A DNA stretch of 64,000 bases from Plantactinospora endophytica (GTDB lineage Bacteria > Actinomycetota > Actinomycetes > Mycobacteriales > Micromonosporaceae), in contig NZ_BONW01000044.1 of assembly GCF_016862915.1 (NCBI RefSeq), positions 248,001 through 312,000 on the forward strand, in the 5' to 3' direction. The position numbers and the translations under genes were made by a program. Of the stretch, positions 1 through 8,862 are shown piece after piece. The notes under the pieces were generated by a model that saw only the letters and a program-made list of their open reading frames with translations, ran no database searches and had not been told where the DNA came from. Position 1 is the stretch's first letter. Every line of letters begins with the position of its first letter.

Positions 1-1
1 G

Positions 2-274
2 ACCTTCTCCGGAGTGGACTACGAGACCGGCCTGGAAGCCGTACGCCGACTGCGTCCGGTGGTGCCGCCGGGCGCCACGATGGCACAGTTCGCGCTCCGG
101 TGGATTCTCGACCAGCCCGGTGTCTCGGTGGTCATCCCCGGTGCCCGCAACGCCGAACAGGCGCGGGCGAACGTCGCCGCCGCCGCGCTCGCCCCGCTGT
201 CGGCCGAGGCGACCGCCACGGTCGGGTCCGTCTACGACGAACTGGTCCGCCCGCAGGTGCACGATCGCTGGTAA
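2..274 (+). CDS. Aldo/keto reductase, C-terminal fragment
   Basis: The gene enters from the left edge, so only about 90 C-terminal residues are visible, ending at the TAA at 272-274. The stretch with GATMAQFALRWIL, then GVSVVIPGARNAEQ, is the late-barrel region of the aldo/keto reductase family, where the IPG segment binds the NADP phosphate. The family reduces aldehydes and ketones with NADPH. Substrate cannot be told from this part. An internal GTG at 14 lies in the same frame, but the frame is open to the edge, so it is unlikely to be the real start. Confidence 0.9.
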   Translation, partial: TFSGVDYETGLEAVRRLRPVVPPGATMAQFALRWILDQPGVSVVIPGARNAEQARANVAAAALAPLSAEATATVGSVYDELVRPQVHDRW

Positions 275-406
275 CCCGACCGGAGCAGCCGGAGCGTACC
301 GTCCGTCGCGTGCGTCGGGGTGCGCTCCGGCCCGGAACGCGGATGGCGGTGTGCGACCATCGGTTGGCTGTACGCAACGGTTTCGTCGCGGAGAGGAGCA
401 ACGGAG

Positions 407-610
407 ATGAAGGGGTGGCTCCCGCTCACCCTGGGACTGCTGGCCGTCGTCGTCGGCGCGGTGTGGACGTTGCAGGGACTGGGCCGGCTGGGCGGCAGCA
501 TGATGACCGGCGAGCCGCTCTGGGCCGTGATCGGGCCGGTGGTGGTGGTCGGCGGACTCGTGCTGGTGGTGCTGGGCCTGCGCGCCCGCAACCGGGGCAC
601 ACCATCCTGA
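407..610 (+). CDS. Small two-helix membrane protein, unknown function
   Basis: A 67-residue protein with two hydrophobic segments, about residues 5-23 and 41-59, separated by a short loop with GGSMMTGEP, and a basic tail (RARNRG). The ATG at 407 follows a purine-rich GAGAGGAG 6-8 bases upstream, which decides the start; earlier in-frame starts have no such site. The layout resembles small actinobacterial membrane proteins with no known role. It stands alone between the reductase gene and a strong convergent terminator. I cannot assign a function. Confidence 0.75.
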   Translation: MKGWLPLTLGLLAVVVGAVWTLQGLGRLGGSMMTGEPLWAVIGPVVVVGGLVLVVLGLRARNRGTPS

Positions 611-651
611 CCGGCACCGCCCTGACCGGCACCGCCCTGACCGGGAGCGGT
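607..651. repeat. 15-bp tandem repeat, three copies
   Basis: Three head-to-tail copies of a unit beginning CTGACCGG, at 607-621, 622-636 and 637-651. The first two are identical and the third has diverged at its end. The stop codon of the small membrane protein gene lies in the first copy, so the repeat grew from the 3' end of that gene. Confidence 0.85.
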
Positions 652-673
652 CCGCTGCCGGTACCCGGAAACG

Positions 674-704
674 CGTCGAGCCCCGCGGGGCGCGGGGCTC
701 GACG
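674..704. terminator. Bidirectional intrinsic terminator
   Basis: A perfect 13-bp inverted repeat (674-686 and 692-704, arm ending in AGCCCCGC) with a 5-base loop. It lies between the small membrane protein gene and the convergent cold-shock gene and could end transcription from both sides. There is no long T tract, as is usual for high-GC actinomycete terminators. Confidence 0.8.
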
Positions 705-755
705 TGGATCCCAAAGCAATCGAAACTCGGGCCGGCGGGGGCCGGCCGTCAGGAA

Positions 756-959
756 TCAGATGGGGCGAACCTGCTCCGCCTGCGGCCCCTTCTGGCCCTG
801 AGCGATCTCGAACTCCACCCGCTGGTTCTCCTCCAGCGTGCGGTAGCCGCTGGTCTGGATGGCCGAGAAGTGGACGAACACGTCAGCACCCCCGCCGTCG
901 ACGGTGATGAAGCCGAAGCCCTTGTCTGCGTTGAACCACTTCACGGTTCCCTGCGCCAT
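756..959 (-). CDS. cspA: Cold-shock protein, CspA family
   Basis: A 67-residue single cold-shock domain, the normal family size. The two RNA-binding motifs are present: RNP1 as KGFGFI (residues 13-18) and RNP2 as VFVHF (27-31), with the family opening [10 protein letters not shown]. Such proteins bind single-stranded RNA and DNA, melt RNA structure and keep translation going in the cold or in stationary phase. The ATG follows a near-perfect AGAAGGAGA site at 7 bases. The long untranslated leader (see 960-1128) is typical of csp mRNAs. The symbol is a family name; actinomycetes have several paralogues. Confidence 0.97.
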   Translation of the reverse strand: MAQGTVKWFNADKGFGFITVDGGGADVFVHFSAIQTSGYRTLEENQRVEFEIAQGQKGPQAEQVRPI

Positions 960-1128
960 GTGTATCTCCTTCTAAAACTGGCGGCCGAGCACGCCGTGCG
1001 GCCGGTTGGCCGTTTTCGAGCAGCGGCGCCTTGAGTCGGCCCCCACGAAGGCGGACTTCCCTCGACCCACGCAATCTCTCAACAGCGTGGAACAGCAAAC
1101 CACGTACGCAAAAACTTCGCATAGCCTA
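960..1128 (-). promoter_or_regulatory. Long 5' leader and promoter of the cold-shock gene
   Basis: No gene lies between 960 and 1213. Reading leftward, a TAGGCT -10-like hexamer sits at 1128-1123, which would place the start of transcription near 1116 and give a leader of about 155 nt. Long structured leaders that refold with temperature are known for csp genes. The hexamer is seen; the leader's regulatory role is inferred. Confidence 0.5.
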
Positions 1129-1213
1129 CCCGACGAAATTCTCCGACATGTGACCTGAGAGAGCGTCCGGTTGCCCTCCGGGACATCGACGACGGACCAC
1201 CGCGACCGGTCCG

Positions 1214-2818
1214 CTAACCGGACGAAACCGGATCAGCCCGGGAACTTCCCCCGGCCTCGTCGACGGGTGTGCCGGATGGACCCGCCGGTGCGCCGAGCTG
1301 TTCGGCCGGCCGCTCCCGGCCGCCCAGGGCAACCGCCACAACCGCGCCGAGCAGGCAGAACAGGGCCGCGCCGGTGAACATCTCGGCGTACTCGACCCGG
1401 AGCGCGTCGCGTACGGCGGCGGTGTAGTCGGCGACCTGTTGCCGGTAGACGGCGCGGTCCACACCGAACGGCAGCGGGGTCACCAGATCGGCGGTGAGTT
1501 GCTGGAACCGGTGCAGCCCCCATGCGGTAACGGCGGCGACGCCCAGCAGCATGCCGACCATCCGAGCCACCACCAGCGCGGCCGACGCGACACCGTGCTG
1601 CGCGGCCGGTACCGCGCGGAGCACGACCGCACTCAGTGGGGCGAGGACCAGCCCGAGACCGAAACCGGCCAGCGCCAGGTCGGTGTCGAGCCGGGGCAGC
1701 CCGACCGACGCGATCGCGTAGCGGGCGGACAGCGGATCGGTCGGCCAGTCGGCGATCAGCAGGTAGCCGAGCACGGCCAGGGCCAGCCCGCCGACGGTGG
1801 GTACCCGTTCGCCGAGTCGCCGGGTGAGCAGACCGCCGACCACCGCGCCGACCGGCAGCGCCACCAGGAACCGGGTGAGCAGCAGCGCGCCGTCCACCGC
1901 GTCGCGGCCGAGTACCGTCTGGGCGAAGAGTTGCACGTCGACCAGGGTCACCATCAACGCGGCACCGGCCAGTGCGCTCACCCAGAGGGCGGCCAGGAAC
2001 GGCCGCATCCGTACCCCGGTCGGGTCCAGCAGTCGGGTCCGGGCCCGGGCCTGCCAGAGCAGGAACCCGCCGAACGCCAGCACCCCGGCCCCGACGGTGA
2101 CCGGACCCCAGGGCGGCAGCAGCGAACGTGCCGGATCGGGGTTGTAGAGGCCGACCACGAGCAGCCCGAGCGCGACCGCCAGCAGTACCCCGCCGACCAC
2201 GTCGACCCGCTGCCGGGCGGCGTCCGGCCGGTCGTCCCGGGCCGGCAGGGTCAGCCGGACCAGCACCGCCGCCACCACCGCGAGCGGCAGGTTCACCCAG
2301 AAGACGCCGCGCCAACCGACCAGGGCGGCGAGCCCGGCGCCGTAGAGCGGGCCGAGCACGCTGCCCAACTCCTGCGCCGCCCCGACCAGCCCCAGCGACA
2401 GCGCCCGACGGCGGGCCGAACCGAGGTCGGAGACCAGTGCCATCGTCACCGGCAGCAGCGCACCGCCGGCAAGGCCCTGCACGGCCCGCCCGGCGACCAG
2501 CAGCGGCAGGCTGTCGGCCAGCGCGGCCAGCACCGAACCGGCGGCGAAGCCGGCCAGGCAGACCTCGATGACGATCCGCCGGCCGTACCGGTCGGAGAGG
2601 CGGGCCAGCAGCGGCATCCCGGCGACGTAGCCGAGCAGGTAGCCGGTGACGATCGGGGTGGCCCGCTCCAGCCGGTTGACCGGCACCCGCAGGTCGCCGA
2701 GGATCTCGACCAGCAGGGTCACCACGACGTACGCGTCGAGGGCGGCGAGCAGCACCGCCACGCCGCCCACCCCGATCGCGAGCCGGCTCCCGGCCCGTGC
2801 GTCGGGATCAGGGGACAC
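1214..2818 (-). CDS. MFS exporter, P55 (Rv1410c) type, 14 helices
   Basis: A 534-residue major facilitator protein of the DHA2 (14-helix) kind. Its N-terminal half resembles M. tuberculosis P55 (Rv1410c) as I remember it, through segments such as [31 protein letters not shown] and [14 protein letters not shown]55 works with the lipoprotein LprG to move triacylglycerol and lipoglycans across the inner membrane, and also affects drug efflux. The GTG start at 2818 lies inside the end of the lipoprotein gene (11-bp overlap, 2808-2818), so the two are translationally coupled as in mycobacteria. The C-terminal 30 residues are Gly/Ala/Ser-rich and cytoplasmic. The export role is inferred from the pair; the natural lipid here is unknown. 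Confidence 0.93.
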   Translation of the reverse strand: MSPDPDARAGSRLAIGVGGVAVLLAALDAYVVVTLLVEILGDLRVPVNRLERATPIVTGYLLGYVAGMPLLARLSDRYGRRIVIEVCLAGFAAGSVLAALADSLPLLVAGRAVQGLAGGALLPVTMALVSDLGSARRRALSLGLVGAAQELGSVLGPLYGAGLAALVGWRGVFWVNLPLAVVAAVLVRLTLPARDDRPDAARQRVDVVGGVLLAVALGLLVVGLYNPDPARSLLPPWGPVTVGAGVLAFGGFLLWQARARTRLLDPTGVRMRPFLAALWVSALAGAALMVTLVDVQLFAQTVLGRDAVDGALLLTRFLVALPVGAVVGGLLTRRLGERVPTVGGLALAVLGYLLIADWPTDPLSARYAIASVGLPRLDTDLALAGFGLGLVLAPLSAVVLRAVPAAQHGVASAALVVARMVGMLLGVAAVTAWGLHRFQQLTADLVTPLPFGVDRAVYRQQVADYTAAVRDALRVEYAEMFTGAALFCLLGAVVAVALGGRERPAEQLGAPAGPSGTPVDEAGGSSRADPVSSG

Positions 2819-3500
2819 GGATGGTGACCGGAGCGTCGTACTCCGAGAAGGTCACCGTCACCGTGCCGGTCTGGCCGGGCACCGGGAACCTGGCCCGGTG
2901 CAGCAGCTTCCGGTCGGCGCCGATCCAGAGCGTGCCGGTGACGTCCGCGCTGACCCCGGGCACCAGGTTGCCGAGCGCGGCACCGGGCAGCGTCCCCTCG
3001 ATCCGGTAGGTGTCGACCCCGTCGACCTCCTCCCGACCCTTGGTGCTGCCGGTGGTCTTGCCGACCAGGTTGGCGACGCCCCGGTCCGGGGAGAGGATCG
3101 CGGTCGGGTCGTAGATCGCCGCAGCGGTCGCCAGCGGCAGCTTCTGCCAGCCGCCGGTCAGCCCGTTCACGTGCAGCGTCTCGTCCTTGACCACGAACGA
3201 CAGCTCCAGCGGCAGCCCGGCCTGCTCCAGCTTGGCGGTGCCCTGGGCCTCGCCGGCCGCCGTGATCACACCTTCGGCGGCGCTGATGCCGAGGCTGTCG
3301 GCCGCGCCCTCGGTGGCGATCACGAAGCGGGCGGTCTTCACCGTGCCGAGTTCGGTCGCCGCGCTCGCGAGCAGTTCGGCGGCCTCGGGCAGCGGGGCGG
3401 CGTCCTGCCCGGCCGGATCGTCGCCGCCCCGGTCCGTGCAGCCGCCGGAAACGGCCAGCAGCAGGCTCAACGCACTGGCGAACACGATGGATCGACGCAT
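2808..3500 (-). CDS. lprG: LprG-like lipoprotein (LppX/LprAFG family)
   Basis: A 230-residue lipoprotein with a signal sequence ending in the lipobox AVSGGC (Cys21) and a DRGGDD spacer after it. The rest, with stretches such as [18 protein letters not shown] and a late [13 protein letters not shown], fits the LppX/LprAFG fold, a half-barrel with a cavity that holds acyl chains. In mycobacteria LprG carries triacylated lipids and lipoarabinomannan for the adjacent P55 exporter. Here the exporter gene follows with an 11-bp overlap. The ATG at 3500 gives a short basic n-region (MRRS). The orthology call rests on family features plus the gene pair. Confidence 0.9.
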   Translation of the reverse strand: MRRSIVFASALSLLLAVSGGCTDRGGDDPAGQDAAPLPEAAELLASAATELGTVKTARFVIATEGAADSLGISAAEGVITAAGEAQGTAKLEQAGLPLELSFVVKDETLHVNGLTGGWQKLPLATAAAIYDPTAILSPDRGVANLVGKTTGSTKGREEVDGVDTYRIEGTLPGAALGNLVPGVSADVTGTLWIGADRKLLHRARFPVPGQTGTVTVTFSEYDAPVTIRVP

Positions 3501-3572
3501 ACCCGAAGCGTACTCACGACCGCTGGTCCGGCTACCGGCATCCCGTACCCGAATCGGCCGCGACCGGCTCGA

Positions 3573-3845
3573 TCAGTCGGGCCAGCGGCCGGTCAGCCGG
3601 CGTACGCCGATCGCGCCGCCCCGGTCCACCGCCGCCCGGACGACCGCGAAGATGGCCCCCTGCAACGCGGCGGCGGCCAGGATCTCGCCCCAGCCCCGGT
3701 CCTCGTCGATCGCGTCCGGCGCCTCACCGTCACCCGCGGTCAGCTTCCATACCTGCCGGAACACGGCACCGGCCGCCACACCGGCGGCCATACCGAGAAG
3801 TATGCCCACCGGACGGTAGGCCACCTTGCTGACTGCCCTGTTCAC
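3573..3845 (-). CDS. DUF4235 small membrane protein
   Basis: A 90-residue protein with two hydrophobic segments, residues 10-28 (VGILLGMAAGVAAGAVF) and about 55-72, joined by an acidic loop (GDGEAPDAIDEDRGWGE). This arrangement is the DUF4235 family, of unknown function, common in actinomycetes beside DUF3618 and holin-like genes. The GTG start at 3845 overlaps the preceding stop by four bases (GTGA, 3842-3845). It is the last gene of the operon. A much longer upstream-extended frame exists but only reads through the neighbour antisense-free overlap and is not used. Confidence 0.88.
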   Translation of the reverse strand: MNRAVSKVAYRPVGILLGMAAGVAAGAVFRQVWKLTAGDGEAPDAIDEDRGWGEILAAAALQGAIFAVVRAAVDRGGAIGVRRLTGRWPD

Positions 3846-4153
3846 CCACGTCTCCCTCGTGCCATCAACACCACGATCGCCAACGCCAGCGCTCCGGCCC
3901 CGAGCACGGCCCAGGACACCGGGTGCCGCAACGCTACCGAACCGGCATCGTGCACGGACGACCGCACGTTGGCGGTGGTCTGCCCGGCCCGCTGCTTCAT
4001 CCGGTCCCGGGTCTGTGCGGCCGAACCCTTGATCCGGGCCTTCACGTCCGCCTTGGCCGCCAGCGCCTGCACGGTCTCGCCGAGTTCGGCCCGGGTCTGC
4101 CGGATGTCCGCCCGGAGCGCCTCCGGGTTGCCGAAGCCGTTGCTGCGGGTCAT
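3842..4153 (-). CDS. DUF3618 protein, membrane-anchored
   Basis: A 103-residue protein. The N-terminal part has the DUF3618 signature EALRADIRQTRAELGETVQA, an amphipathic helix, followed by Lys/Arg/Gln-rich helices likely to form a coiled coil. A single membrane segment lies near residues 77-97 (WAVLGAGALALAIVVLM) with a basic tail. Function is not established. Middle gene of a three-gene operon, with ATGA overlap to the gene before (4150-4153) and GTGA overlap to the gene after. Strict coupling suggests equal amounts of the three products, possibly an envelope complex. Confidence 0.9.
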   Translation of the reverse strand: MTRSNGFGNPEALRADIRQTRAELGETVQALAAKADVKARIKGSAAQTRDRMKQRAGQTTANVRSSVHDAGSVALRHPVSWAVLGAGALALAIVVLMARGRRG

Positions 4154-4581
4154 CCCTGTCCCCTGTCCCGGACCGCCGAGGCCACCGTACGCACGTCGGC
4201 GCGCAGGCTGTCCGCCGTCGCACTGGGCATCGGCGGCACCGCCCGGCGTACCTGCCGGCGGCCGACCAGCGCGAAGAGCCCGGCCAGGATGAACAGCGCC
4301 CCGGCCACCACGAGCGCGGCGGCCCAGGCCGGGATCACCAGCGCCAGCCCCAGTACCGCGGCGGCCACCAGGACGCCGAGTCCACAGAGCGCCATCGCGC
4401 CGCCACCGCCGAACAGGCCCACCCCGATCCCGGCGTGCCGGCCCTTCTCGGCCAGTTCCATCCGGGCGAGCGCCAACTCGTCCCGTACCAGCCGGGACAC
4501 CTGTTCGGTGGCGCGCTGCACCAGCTCCGCGGTGGACTGCTCCGCGACCGGGCGCGCGGAATCGCGTACGACATCGGCCAT
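4150..4581 (-). CDS. Phage holin superfamily III / DUF1469-like membrane protein
   Basis: A 143-residue protein with the family opening STAELVQRATEQVSRLVRDE, an amphipathic helix lying along the membrane, and two transmembrane helices at about 52-82 and 84-107. The family is named after phage holins, but chromosomal members (YqjE/Pho-like) are ordinary membrane proteins often induced by stress. The ATG follows a perfect AAAGGAGG site. First gene of the operon with DUF3618 and DUF4235. No phage genes are nearby, so a lytic role is unlikely. Confidence 0.88.
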   Translation of the reverse strand: MADVVRDSARPVAEQSTAELVQRATEQVSRLVRDELALARMELAEKGRHAGIGVGLFGGGGAMALCGLGVLVAAAVLGLALVIPAWAAALVVAGALFILAGLFALVGRRQVRRAVPPMPSATADSLRADVRTVASAVRDRGQG

Positions 4582-4855
4582 GGTGTCCTCCTTTCCCGGT
4601 TGCTGGGCTGTATGCCCCGCTCGCCGGCGGTTCAATCCTGTTGACCGTTCGTCGCGCCGTGGTGACGCGGCTGTCCCGCCCGAGCCGGTGCGCGGCGCCT
4701 GGCCGGGCGGTGCGGCGGAGGGCGATTCGTCCCACCCCGCTGGAGTCAGTGTCCGCCACCGGGCGGCCCGCTCGCGGCCGATCCGGCAGGTCAGCCGCAC
4801 CGGCACAAGGCAGCGGCCCGGTCCGGCAGGACGGCGCGGCGGCTCGACGGGCCGG

Positions 4856-6073
4856 TCAGCGCGGTGGCGCCTCGGCCGGCTCGTCCGGGCCGACGAAGGC
4901 ACTGCTGCGGGCCTCGCCGTCGTCGGTGCCGCCGAAGAGCCGGGCGTCGTCGGGCGGCTCGTGCTCGGCCGGCCGGTTGTTCGTCGGTGCGCCGGGCACC
5001 GGCCCGCGGGGTTCGGTCGACTGCCACGGCAGCCGGCCGGAGGCGTCGCCGACCTCGGTGCGCAGCCGGGGCAGCGCGGTCGGCCGCTGGTCGCGCAGCC
5101 AGCCGACCAGATGCTCGCGGACCAGGCAGCGCAGGTCCCAGAGCCTCGGCGCGTCGGCGGCACTGACCAGGGCGCGCAGCCGGACCATTCCACCGACCGC
5201 GTCGGTGACCTGGAGTACGCAGGTCCGCCCGTCCCACAGCTCGGTACCCTCCACCAGCCGGCGCAGTTCCTCCCGCATCGCCTGCACCGGTACGGACCAG
5301 TCCACCTCGAACTCGGCGGTGCCCAGCACGGCGGCCTGGGTACGGGTCCAGTTCTGGAACGGCTTGGTGGTGAAGTACGACGTCGGCAGGATGAGCCGCC
5401 GGTCGTCCCAGATCTGCACCACCACGTAGCTGAGGGTCAGCTCCTCGATCCGGCCCCACTCCCCCTCGACCACCACCACGTCGTCGAGCCGGACGGCGTC
5501 GCTGAACGCCAGTTGCAGCCCGGCGAAGACGTTGCCGAGCACGCTCTGCGCGGCCAGCGCGGCGACCACGCCGATCACCCCGGCCGAGGCGAGCACGCTG
5601 GCGCCGACCCCGCGCACGCTGGGGAAGGTCATCAGCATCACGCCGGCGGCCAGCACCACGATGACCGCGATGGTGACCCGGCGCAGCATGACGATCTGGG
5701 TCTTGATCCGCCGGGCCTGCCGGTTGTCCGGCACGTCGATCCGGAACCGGGCCAGCGCGGTGTCCTCGCTGACCAGCAGCAGCGAGGCGACCAGCCAGGC
5801 AGTGGTGCCGATGACCGCCAGCACGAGCAGGTGCAGCAGGGTCTGCCGCCACGGCGTACCGATGCCGTAGTTGGTGCTGAACCGCACGCCGAACTGGATC
5901 GCCAGCACGGTCGCGGCGACCTGGAAGGGCCGGTGCGAGTGCTCGGACAGTTCGCTGAGCAGCACGGAGCGCCGGCCGAGCCGGCGTACGGTCCGGTGCA
6001 CCACCTCCACCACCGCGAGGGCGAGCAGCGCCGCACCCGCCGCGACGATGAGGGTCCACAGATAGCTGTCCAC
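4856..6073 (-). CDS. Small-conductance mechanosensitive channel, MscS family
   Basis: About 405 residues. Four hydrophobic segments lead into the conserved pore helix region with ASAGVIGVVAALAAQSVLGN, FAGLQLAFSDAVRLDD and the beta domain with WGRIEELTLSYVVVQIWDD and LPTSYFTTKPFQNWTR. These are the MscS signature segments; the channel opens when membrane tension rises in hypo-osmotic shock. I chose the GTG at 6073 because GGAAGGAAG lies 6-10 bases upstream; an ATG at 6133 would add 20 residues with no ribosome site. The last 70 residues are Pro/Glu/Asp-rich and probably disordered in the cytoplasm. Confidence 0.93.
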   Translation of the reverse strand: MDSYLWTLIVAAGAALLALAVVEVVHRTVRRLGRRSVLLSELSEHSHRPFQVAATVLAIQFGVRFSTNYGIGTPWRQTLLHLLVLAVIGTTAWLVASLLLVSEDTALARFRIDVPDNRQARRIKTQIVMLRRVTIAVIVVLAAGVMLMTFPSVRGVGASVLASAGVIGVVAALAAQSVLGNVFAGLQLAFSDAVRLDDVVVVEGEWGRIEELTLSYVVVQIWDDRRLILPTSYFTTKPFQNWTRTQAAVLGTAEFEVDWSVPVQAMREELRRLVEGTELWDGRTCVLQVTDAVGGMVRLRALVSAADAPRLWDLRCLVREHLVGWLRDQRPTALPRLRTEVGDASGRLPWQSTEPRGPVPGAPTNNRPAEHEPPDDARLFGGTDDGEARSSAFVGPDEPAEAPPR

Positions 6074-6201
6074 CAATGTTCTTCCTTCCACGCCGAAACC
6101 GGGTGCCGCTGCGGGATGTCTCCCGAGCCGCACCCGGCGGGGCTGCGAAGTACTTGTGGGCTAGATGTGCAGAATGCCGTATAAATCCCAACGCGTCCAG
6201 T

Positions 6202-7023
6202 TCAGACCTTGCGGTACCTCGCCTGCACCAGGCAGAACAGGGCGAACGCGGCGATGCCGAGCGCCACCAGCGTGAGCAGGATCGACCCGTACGCCTGCTC
6301 GCGCAGCGTGTGCAGGGCGGCGTCCAGGCCCCGGGCCCGGTCCGGGTCGTAGTTGATCGCGGCGGTCACCACGAGCAGCCCGGCGATGCCGTACGCGACG
6401 CCCTTGGCGACGTAGCCGGCGACGCCGAGCCGGCGGGCGAGTGTCCTGGTGTGCGGGCTCATCTCACCGGTCTTCAGGTGCCGCTCGAACTTCTTGACCG
6501 CGCCGTACCAGATCAGCCCCACGCCGAGGGCGGCCAGGGCCAGCCCGATCAGCCCGACCAGGAACTGCCCGCCGGACGAGGCCATCAGCTTCTCGGTCAA
6601 CGCCTGCTGCTTGTCCGCACTGGACGAGTTCGCCTGCTGCACCACCTGGTAGGAGGTCCAGGCGAAGTAGAGGTAGAGAAGAGTCCGGCCGACCGAGGTG
6701 AGCCGCTCCAGCACCCGCTCGCGGCCACGGTATTCCTGGTGCCCGATCGCCGCCTCGAACGCCTGCCAGATCGCCATCGCGAGCAGGCCGACACCGATCG
6801 CACCGACCAGGAAGCCGCCGAGCGGCTGGGCGGCCAGGGTACGCAGTGCGCCGGACTGGTCGCCGTCGTCGGCCGGCCGGCCGAAGGCGATCTGCAATGC
6901 CAGCCAGGCGAAGAGCAGGTGGACGAGCCCGTAACCGACAAAGCCGGCCCGGGCGAGGATTTCCAGGGGCTTGCTGTTGGCGGCGCGGGCCGCGCTCGCT
7001 CCGGCGGTAGAAGTCGCTGACAT
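6202..7023 (-). CDS. DUF1206 membrane protein
   Basis: A 273-residue protein with three repeats of the DUF1206 two-helix unit, beginning near residues 22 (ILARAGFVGYGLVHLLFAWL), 109 (LTSVGRTLLYLYFAW) and 198 (RRLGVAGYVAKGVAYG). Each repeat starts with a basic turn followed by a Gly-rich helix. The family is a widespread six-helix inner membrane protein of unknown function. A weak stress-type promoter (GTTT, 16 bases, GGTCAT) lies just upstream, near 7040-7060, but its -10 is poor. Stands alone, next to the MscS gene on the same strand. Confidence 0.92.
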   Translation of the reverse strand: MSATSTAGASAARAANSKPLEILARAGFVGYGLVHLLFAWLALQIAFGRPADDGDQSGALRTLAAQPLGGFLVGAIGVGLLAMAIWQAFEAAIGHQEYRGRERVLERLTSVGRTLLYLYFAWTSYQVVQQANSSSADKQQALTEKLMASSGGQFLVGLIGLALAALGVGLIWYGAVKKFERHLKTGEMSPHTRTLARRLGVAGYVAKGVAYGIAGLLVVTAAINYDPDRARGLDAALHTLREQAYGSILLTLVALGIAAFALFCLVQARYRKV

Positions 7024-7170
7024 GCGATGTCAATGACCGATCGCGAAGATTTCCAAACGTCCGGGCCTGGCGTGCGTGGTGCCGCACCCGGGCTCCGGGG
7101 CGGCGGCACTCCTCCGAGCCGGGTGCCGGCGGTGGCAGGTCGACCGCCACCGCCGCCCCGTTGTCGCGGC

Positions 7171-7506
7171 TCAGCCGGCGTTGCGGCCGATCCGCACCAC
7201 CACCTGCTCCTGGTCGGCACTCTCCACCGTGGCGTAGAGCCCACCGACCTCGGTGGCCTGCTGGCCGACGGTCAGCGAAAGCTGCTCGCCGGCGACCTCG
7301 ATGGTCACCTTGTCACCGTCGACACCGATCAGCTTGGCCTCCACCCCGAGGAGGCTGGCCTGGGCGTCCACGCCCCGGTCGAAGGTGACGGTGCAGGCGT
7401 CGAGCCCGCAGTCGGTGGTGGCGCCCTCGGAGCTACAGCCGGCCAGGACGGCCGCACCGAGGGCCAGGCCGGCAAAGAGACCGGCGGCACGACGGACGGT
7501 GGTCAT
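7171..7506 (-). CDS. Small lipoprotein, unknown function
   Basis: 111 residues with a lipoprotein signal peptide: basic start (MTTVRRAAG), hydrophobic core and lipobox VLAGC (Cys24). Two further cysteines (CGLDAC, 33-38) could form a disulfide. The mature part is about 75 residues of mostly beta-strand character. The ATG at 7506 gives a normal signal peptide; a GTG twelve codons upstream would spoil it. No family recognised. Confidence 0.8.
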   Translation of the reverse strand: MTTVRRAAGLFAGLALGAAVLAGCSSEGATTDCGLDACTVTFDRGVDAQASLLGVEAKLIGVDGDKVTIEVAGEQLSLTVGQQATEVGGLYATVESADQEQVVVRIGRNAG

Positions 7507-7591
7507 TTGGCGGTACGGGGGATTCGTCACCCCACCAAGGGTACCCGGGGTGATCCAGGCAACGGCTCTGCCGCGTACCCGGCTACGGCGG

Positions 7592-7597
7592 TTATGG
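7592..7597 (+). promoter_or_regulatory. -10 element (TATGGT) of a leaderless promoter
   Basis: TATGGT ends 8 bases before the ATG at 7606, with no Shine-Dalgarno sequence between. This spacing puts the transcript start at or next to the A of the ATG, the usual actinobacterial leaderless layout. It supports 7606 as the start. Confidence 0.5.
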
Positions 7598-7605
7598 TGC
7601 CTGCC

Positions 7606-8862
7606 ATGCCGTTCGAGATCGCCCGGGTCCGGGCCGCCTACCCCGCCCTCGCCGAGGGATTCACCCACTTCGACGGGGCCGCCGGCACCCAGGTGGCCGC
7701 ACCGGTCGCCGACGCGGTGGCCGGCACCATGCGGGCAGCGGTGGCGAACCTGAGCAGCGCACACGTTCCCGGGCAGCGCTCCGGCGAACTGGTCGCGGCG
7801 GCCCGCCAGGCGGTCGCCGACCTGCTCGGGGTGGCGCCGGACGGGGTGGTGTTCGGGCCGAGCGCCACCGCGCTGACGTACCACGTGGCCCGTACGCTCA
7901 GCCGGTCGTGGCGACCCGGCGACGAGATCGTGGTCTCCCGACTCGACCACGACTCCAACGTCCGGCCCTGGGTACAGGCCGCCGAGGCGACCGGCGCGGT
8001 GGTCCGGTGGGCGGAGTTCGACCCGGAGACCGGCGAGCTGCCGGCCGGGCAGTACGCCGACCTGGTCGGCCCGGGTACCCGGCTGGTCGCGCTCACCGCC
8101 GGCAGCAACGCGATCGGCACGGTGCCGGCGGTCGCCGAGATCGCCGCGATCGCGCACGCGGCCGGCGCCCTGGTCTACGTCGACGGGGTGCACGCCACCC
8201 CGCACGGTCCCACCGACGTCGTCGCGCTCGGCGCCGACTTCTACGTGACCAGCGCCTACAAGTGGTCCGGCCCGCACCTGTCGGCGGTGGTCGCCGCCGA
8301 CTCGGCCCGCTGGGCGGAGCTGCACCCGGCCAAGCTGCTGCCGTCGCCGGACCGCGCGCCGGACCGGTTCGAACTCGGTACGCCGAGCTTCCCACTGCTG
8401 GCCGGGATCCGGGCCGCCGTCGACCACCTCGCCGAGCTGGACCCGACCGCCACCGGCGACCGTCGGGCCCGGGTCCGGGCCGGGCTGGCCGCCGCGCTGG
8501 CGCACGAGGAGTCGCTCTTCGACCGGCTGTACGCCGGACTGGCCGGGCTGCCCGGGGTGACCGTCCACGGTGCGCCCCGGCACCGCTGCCCGACGGTCTC
8601 GTTCCGGCTCGCCGGCCAGACCCCGCAGCAGACCGCCGCCGCGCTCGGCGAGCGCGGCGTCTGCGTCTCGGCCGGCGACTACTACGCCTACGAGTACTTC
8701 TCGGCGCTCGGGCTGCGGGACAGCGGCGGGGCGGTGCGGGCCAGCGTCTACCACTACAACACCGGCGAGGACGTGGACCGGCTGCTCACCGAACTCGACC
8801 GGTTGGTCGTGGGCGGGGTCACCGCCGGAACCGGGCCGGTGGGTGGAGAATTGCTCCGGTGA
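7606..8862 (+). CDS. Cysteine desulfurase-like PLP enzyme (class V aminotransferase fold)
   Basis: 418 residues, fold type I PLP enzyme. Visible features: VFGPSATAL (84-92) in the phosphate-binding region, VYVDGVHATPHG with Asp193 and His196 stacking on the cofactor, and SAYKWSGPH with Lys219 as the Schiff-base lysine. This pattern matches the TIGR01976-type cysteine desulfurase-like group rather than IscS or SufS: no Fe-S assembly genes are near, and the active-site loop Cys is not obvious (RHRCP near 330 is one candidate). It may act on sulfur or another amino acid substrate. The acetyltransferase gene follows with a GTGA overlap. Confidence 0.87.
   Translation: MPFEIARVRAAYPALAEGFTHFDGAAGTQVAAPVADAVAGTMRAAVANLSSAHVPGQRSGELVAAARQAVADLLGVAPDGVVFGPSATALTYHVARTLSRSWRPGDEIVVSRLDHDSNVRPWVQAAEATGAVVRWAEFDPETGELPAGQYADLVGPGTRLVALTAGSNAIGTVPAVAEIAAIAHAAGALVYVDGVHATPHGPTDVVALGADFYVTSAYKWSGPHLSAVVAADSARWAELHPAKLLPSPDRAPDRFELGTPSFPLLAGIRAAVDHLAELDPTATGDRRARVRAGLAAALAHEESLFDRLYAGLAGLPGVTVHGAPRHRCPTVSFRLAGQTPQQTAAALGERGVCVSAGDYYAYEYFSALGLRDSGGAVRASVYHYNTGEDVDRLLTELDRLVVGGVTAGTGPVGGELLR

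Noticed and set aside
1439-2827. Long Gln/His-rich rightward frame opposite the MFS gene
   Set aside because: An antisense shadow typical of high-GC genes; the leftward frame has clear P55 motifs and coupled translation.
3573-4223. 216-residue leftward frame including the DUF4235 gene
   Set aside because: Its first part is a shadow of the DUF3618 gene; the GTGA overlap at 3842-3845 fits a 90-residue product.
4150-4581. Phage holin and hence a prophage remnant
   Set aside because: No other phage gene nearby; chromosomal DUF1469-like proteins with DUF3618 and DUF4235 are ordinary in actinomycetes.
7606-8862. Assignment as IscS/SufS for Fe-S cluster assembly
   Set aside because: No suf or isc genes nearby and the active-site cysteine loop is not clear.
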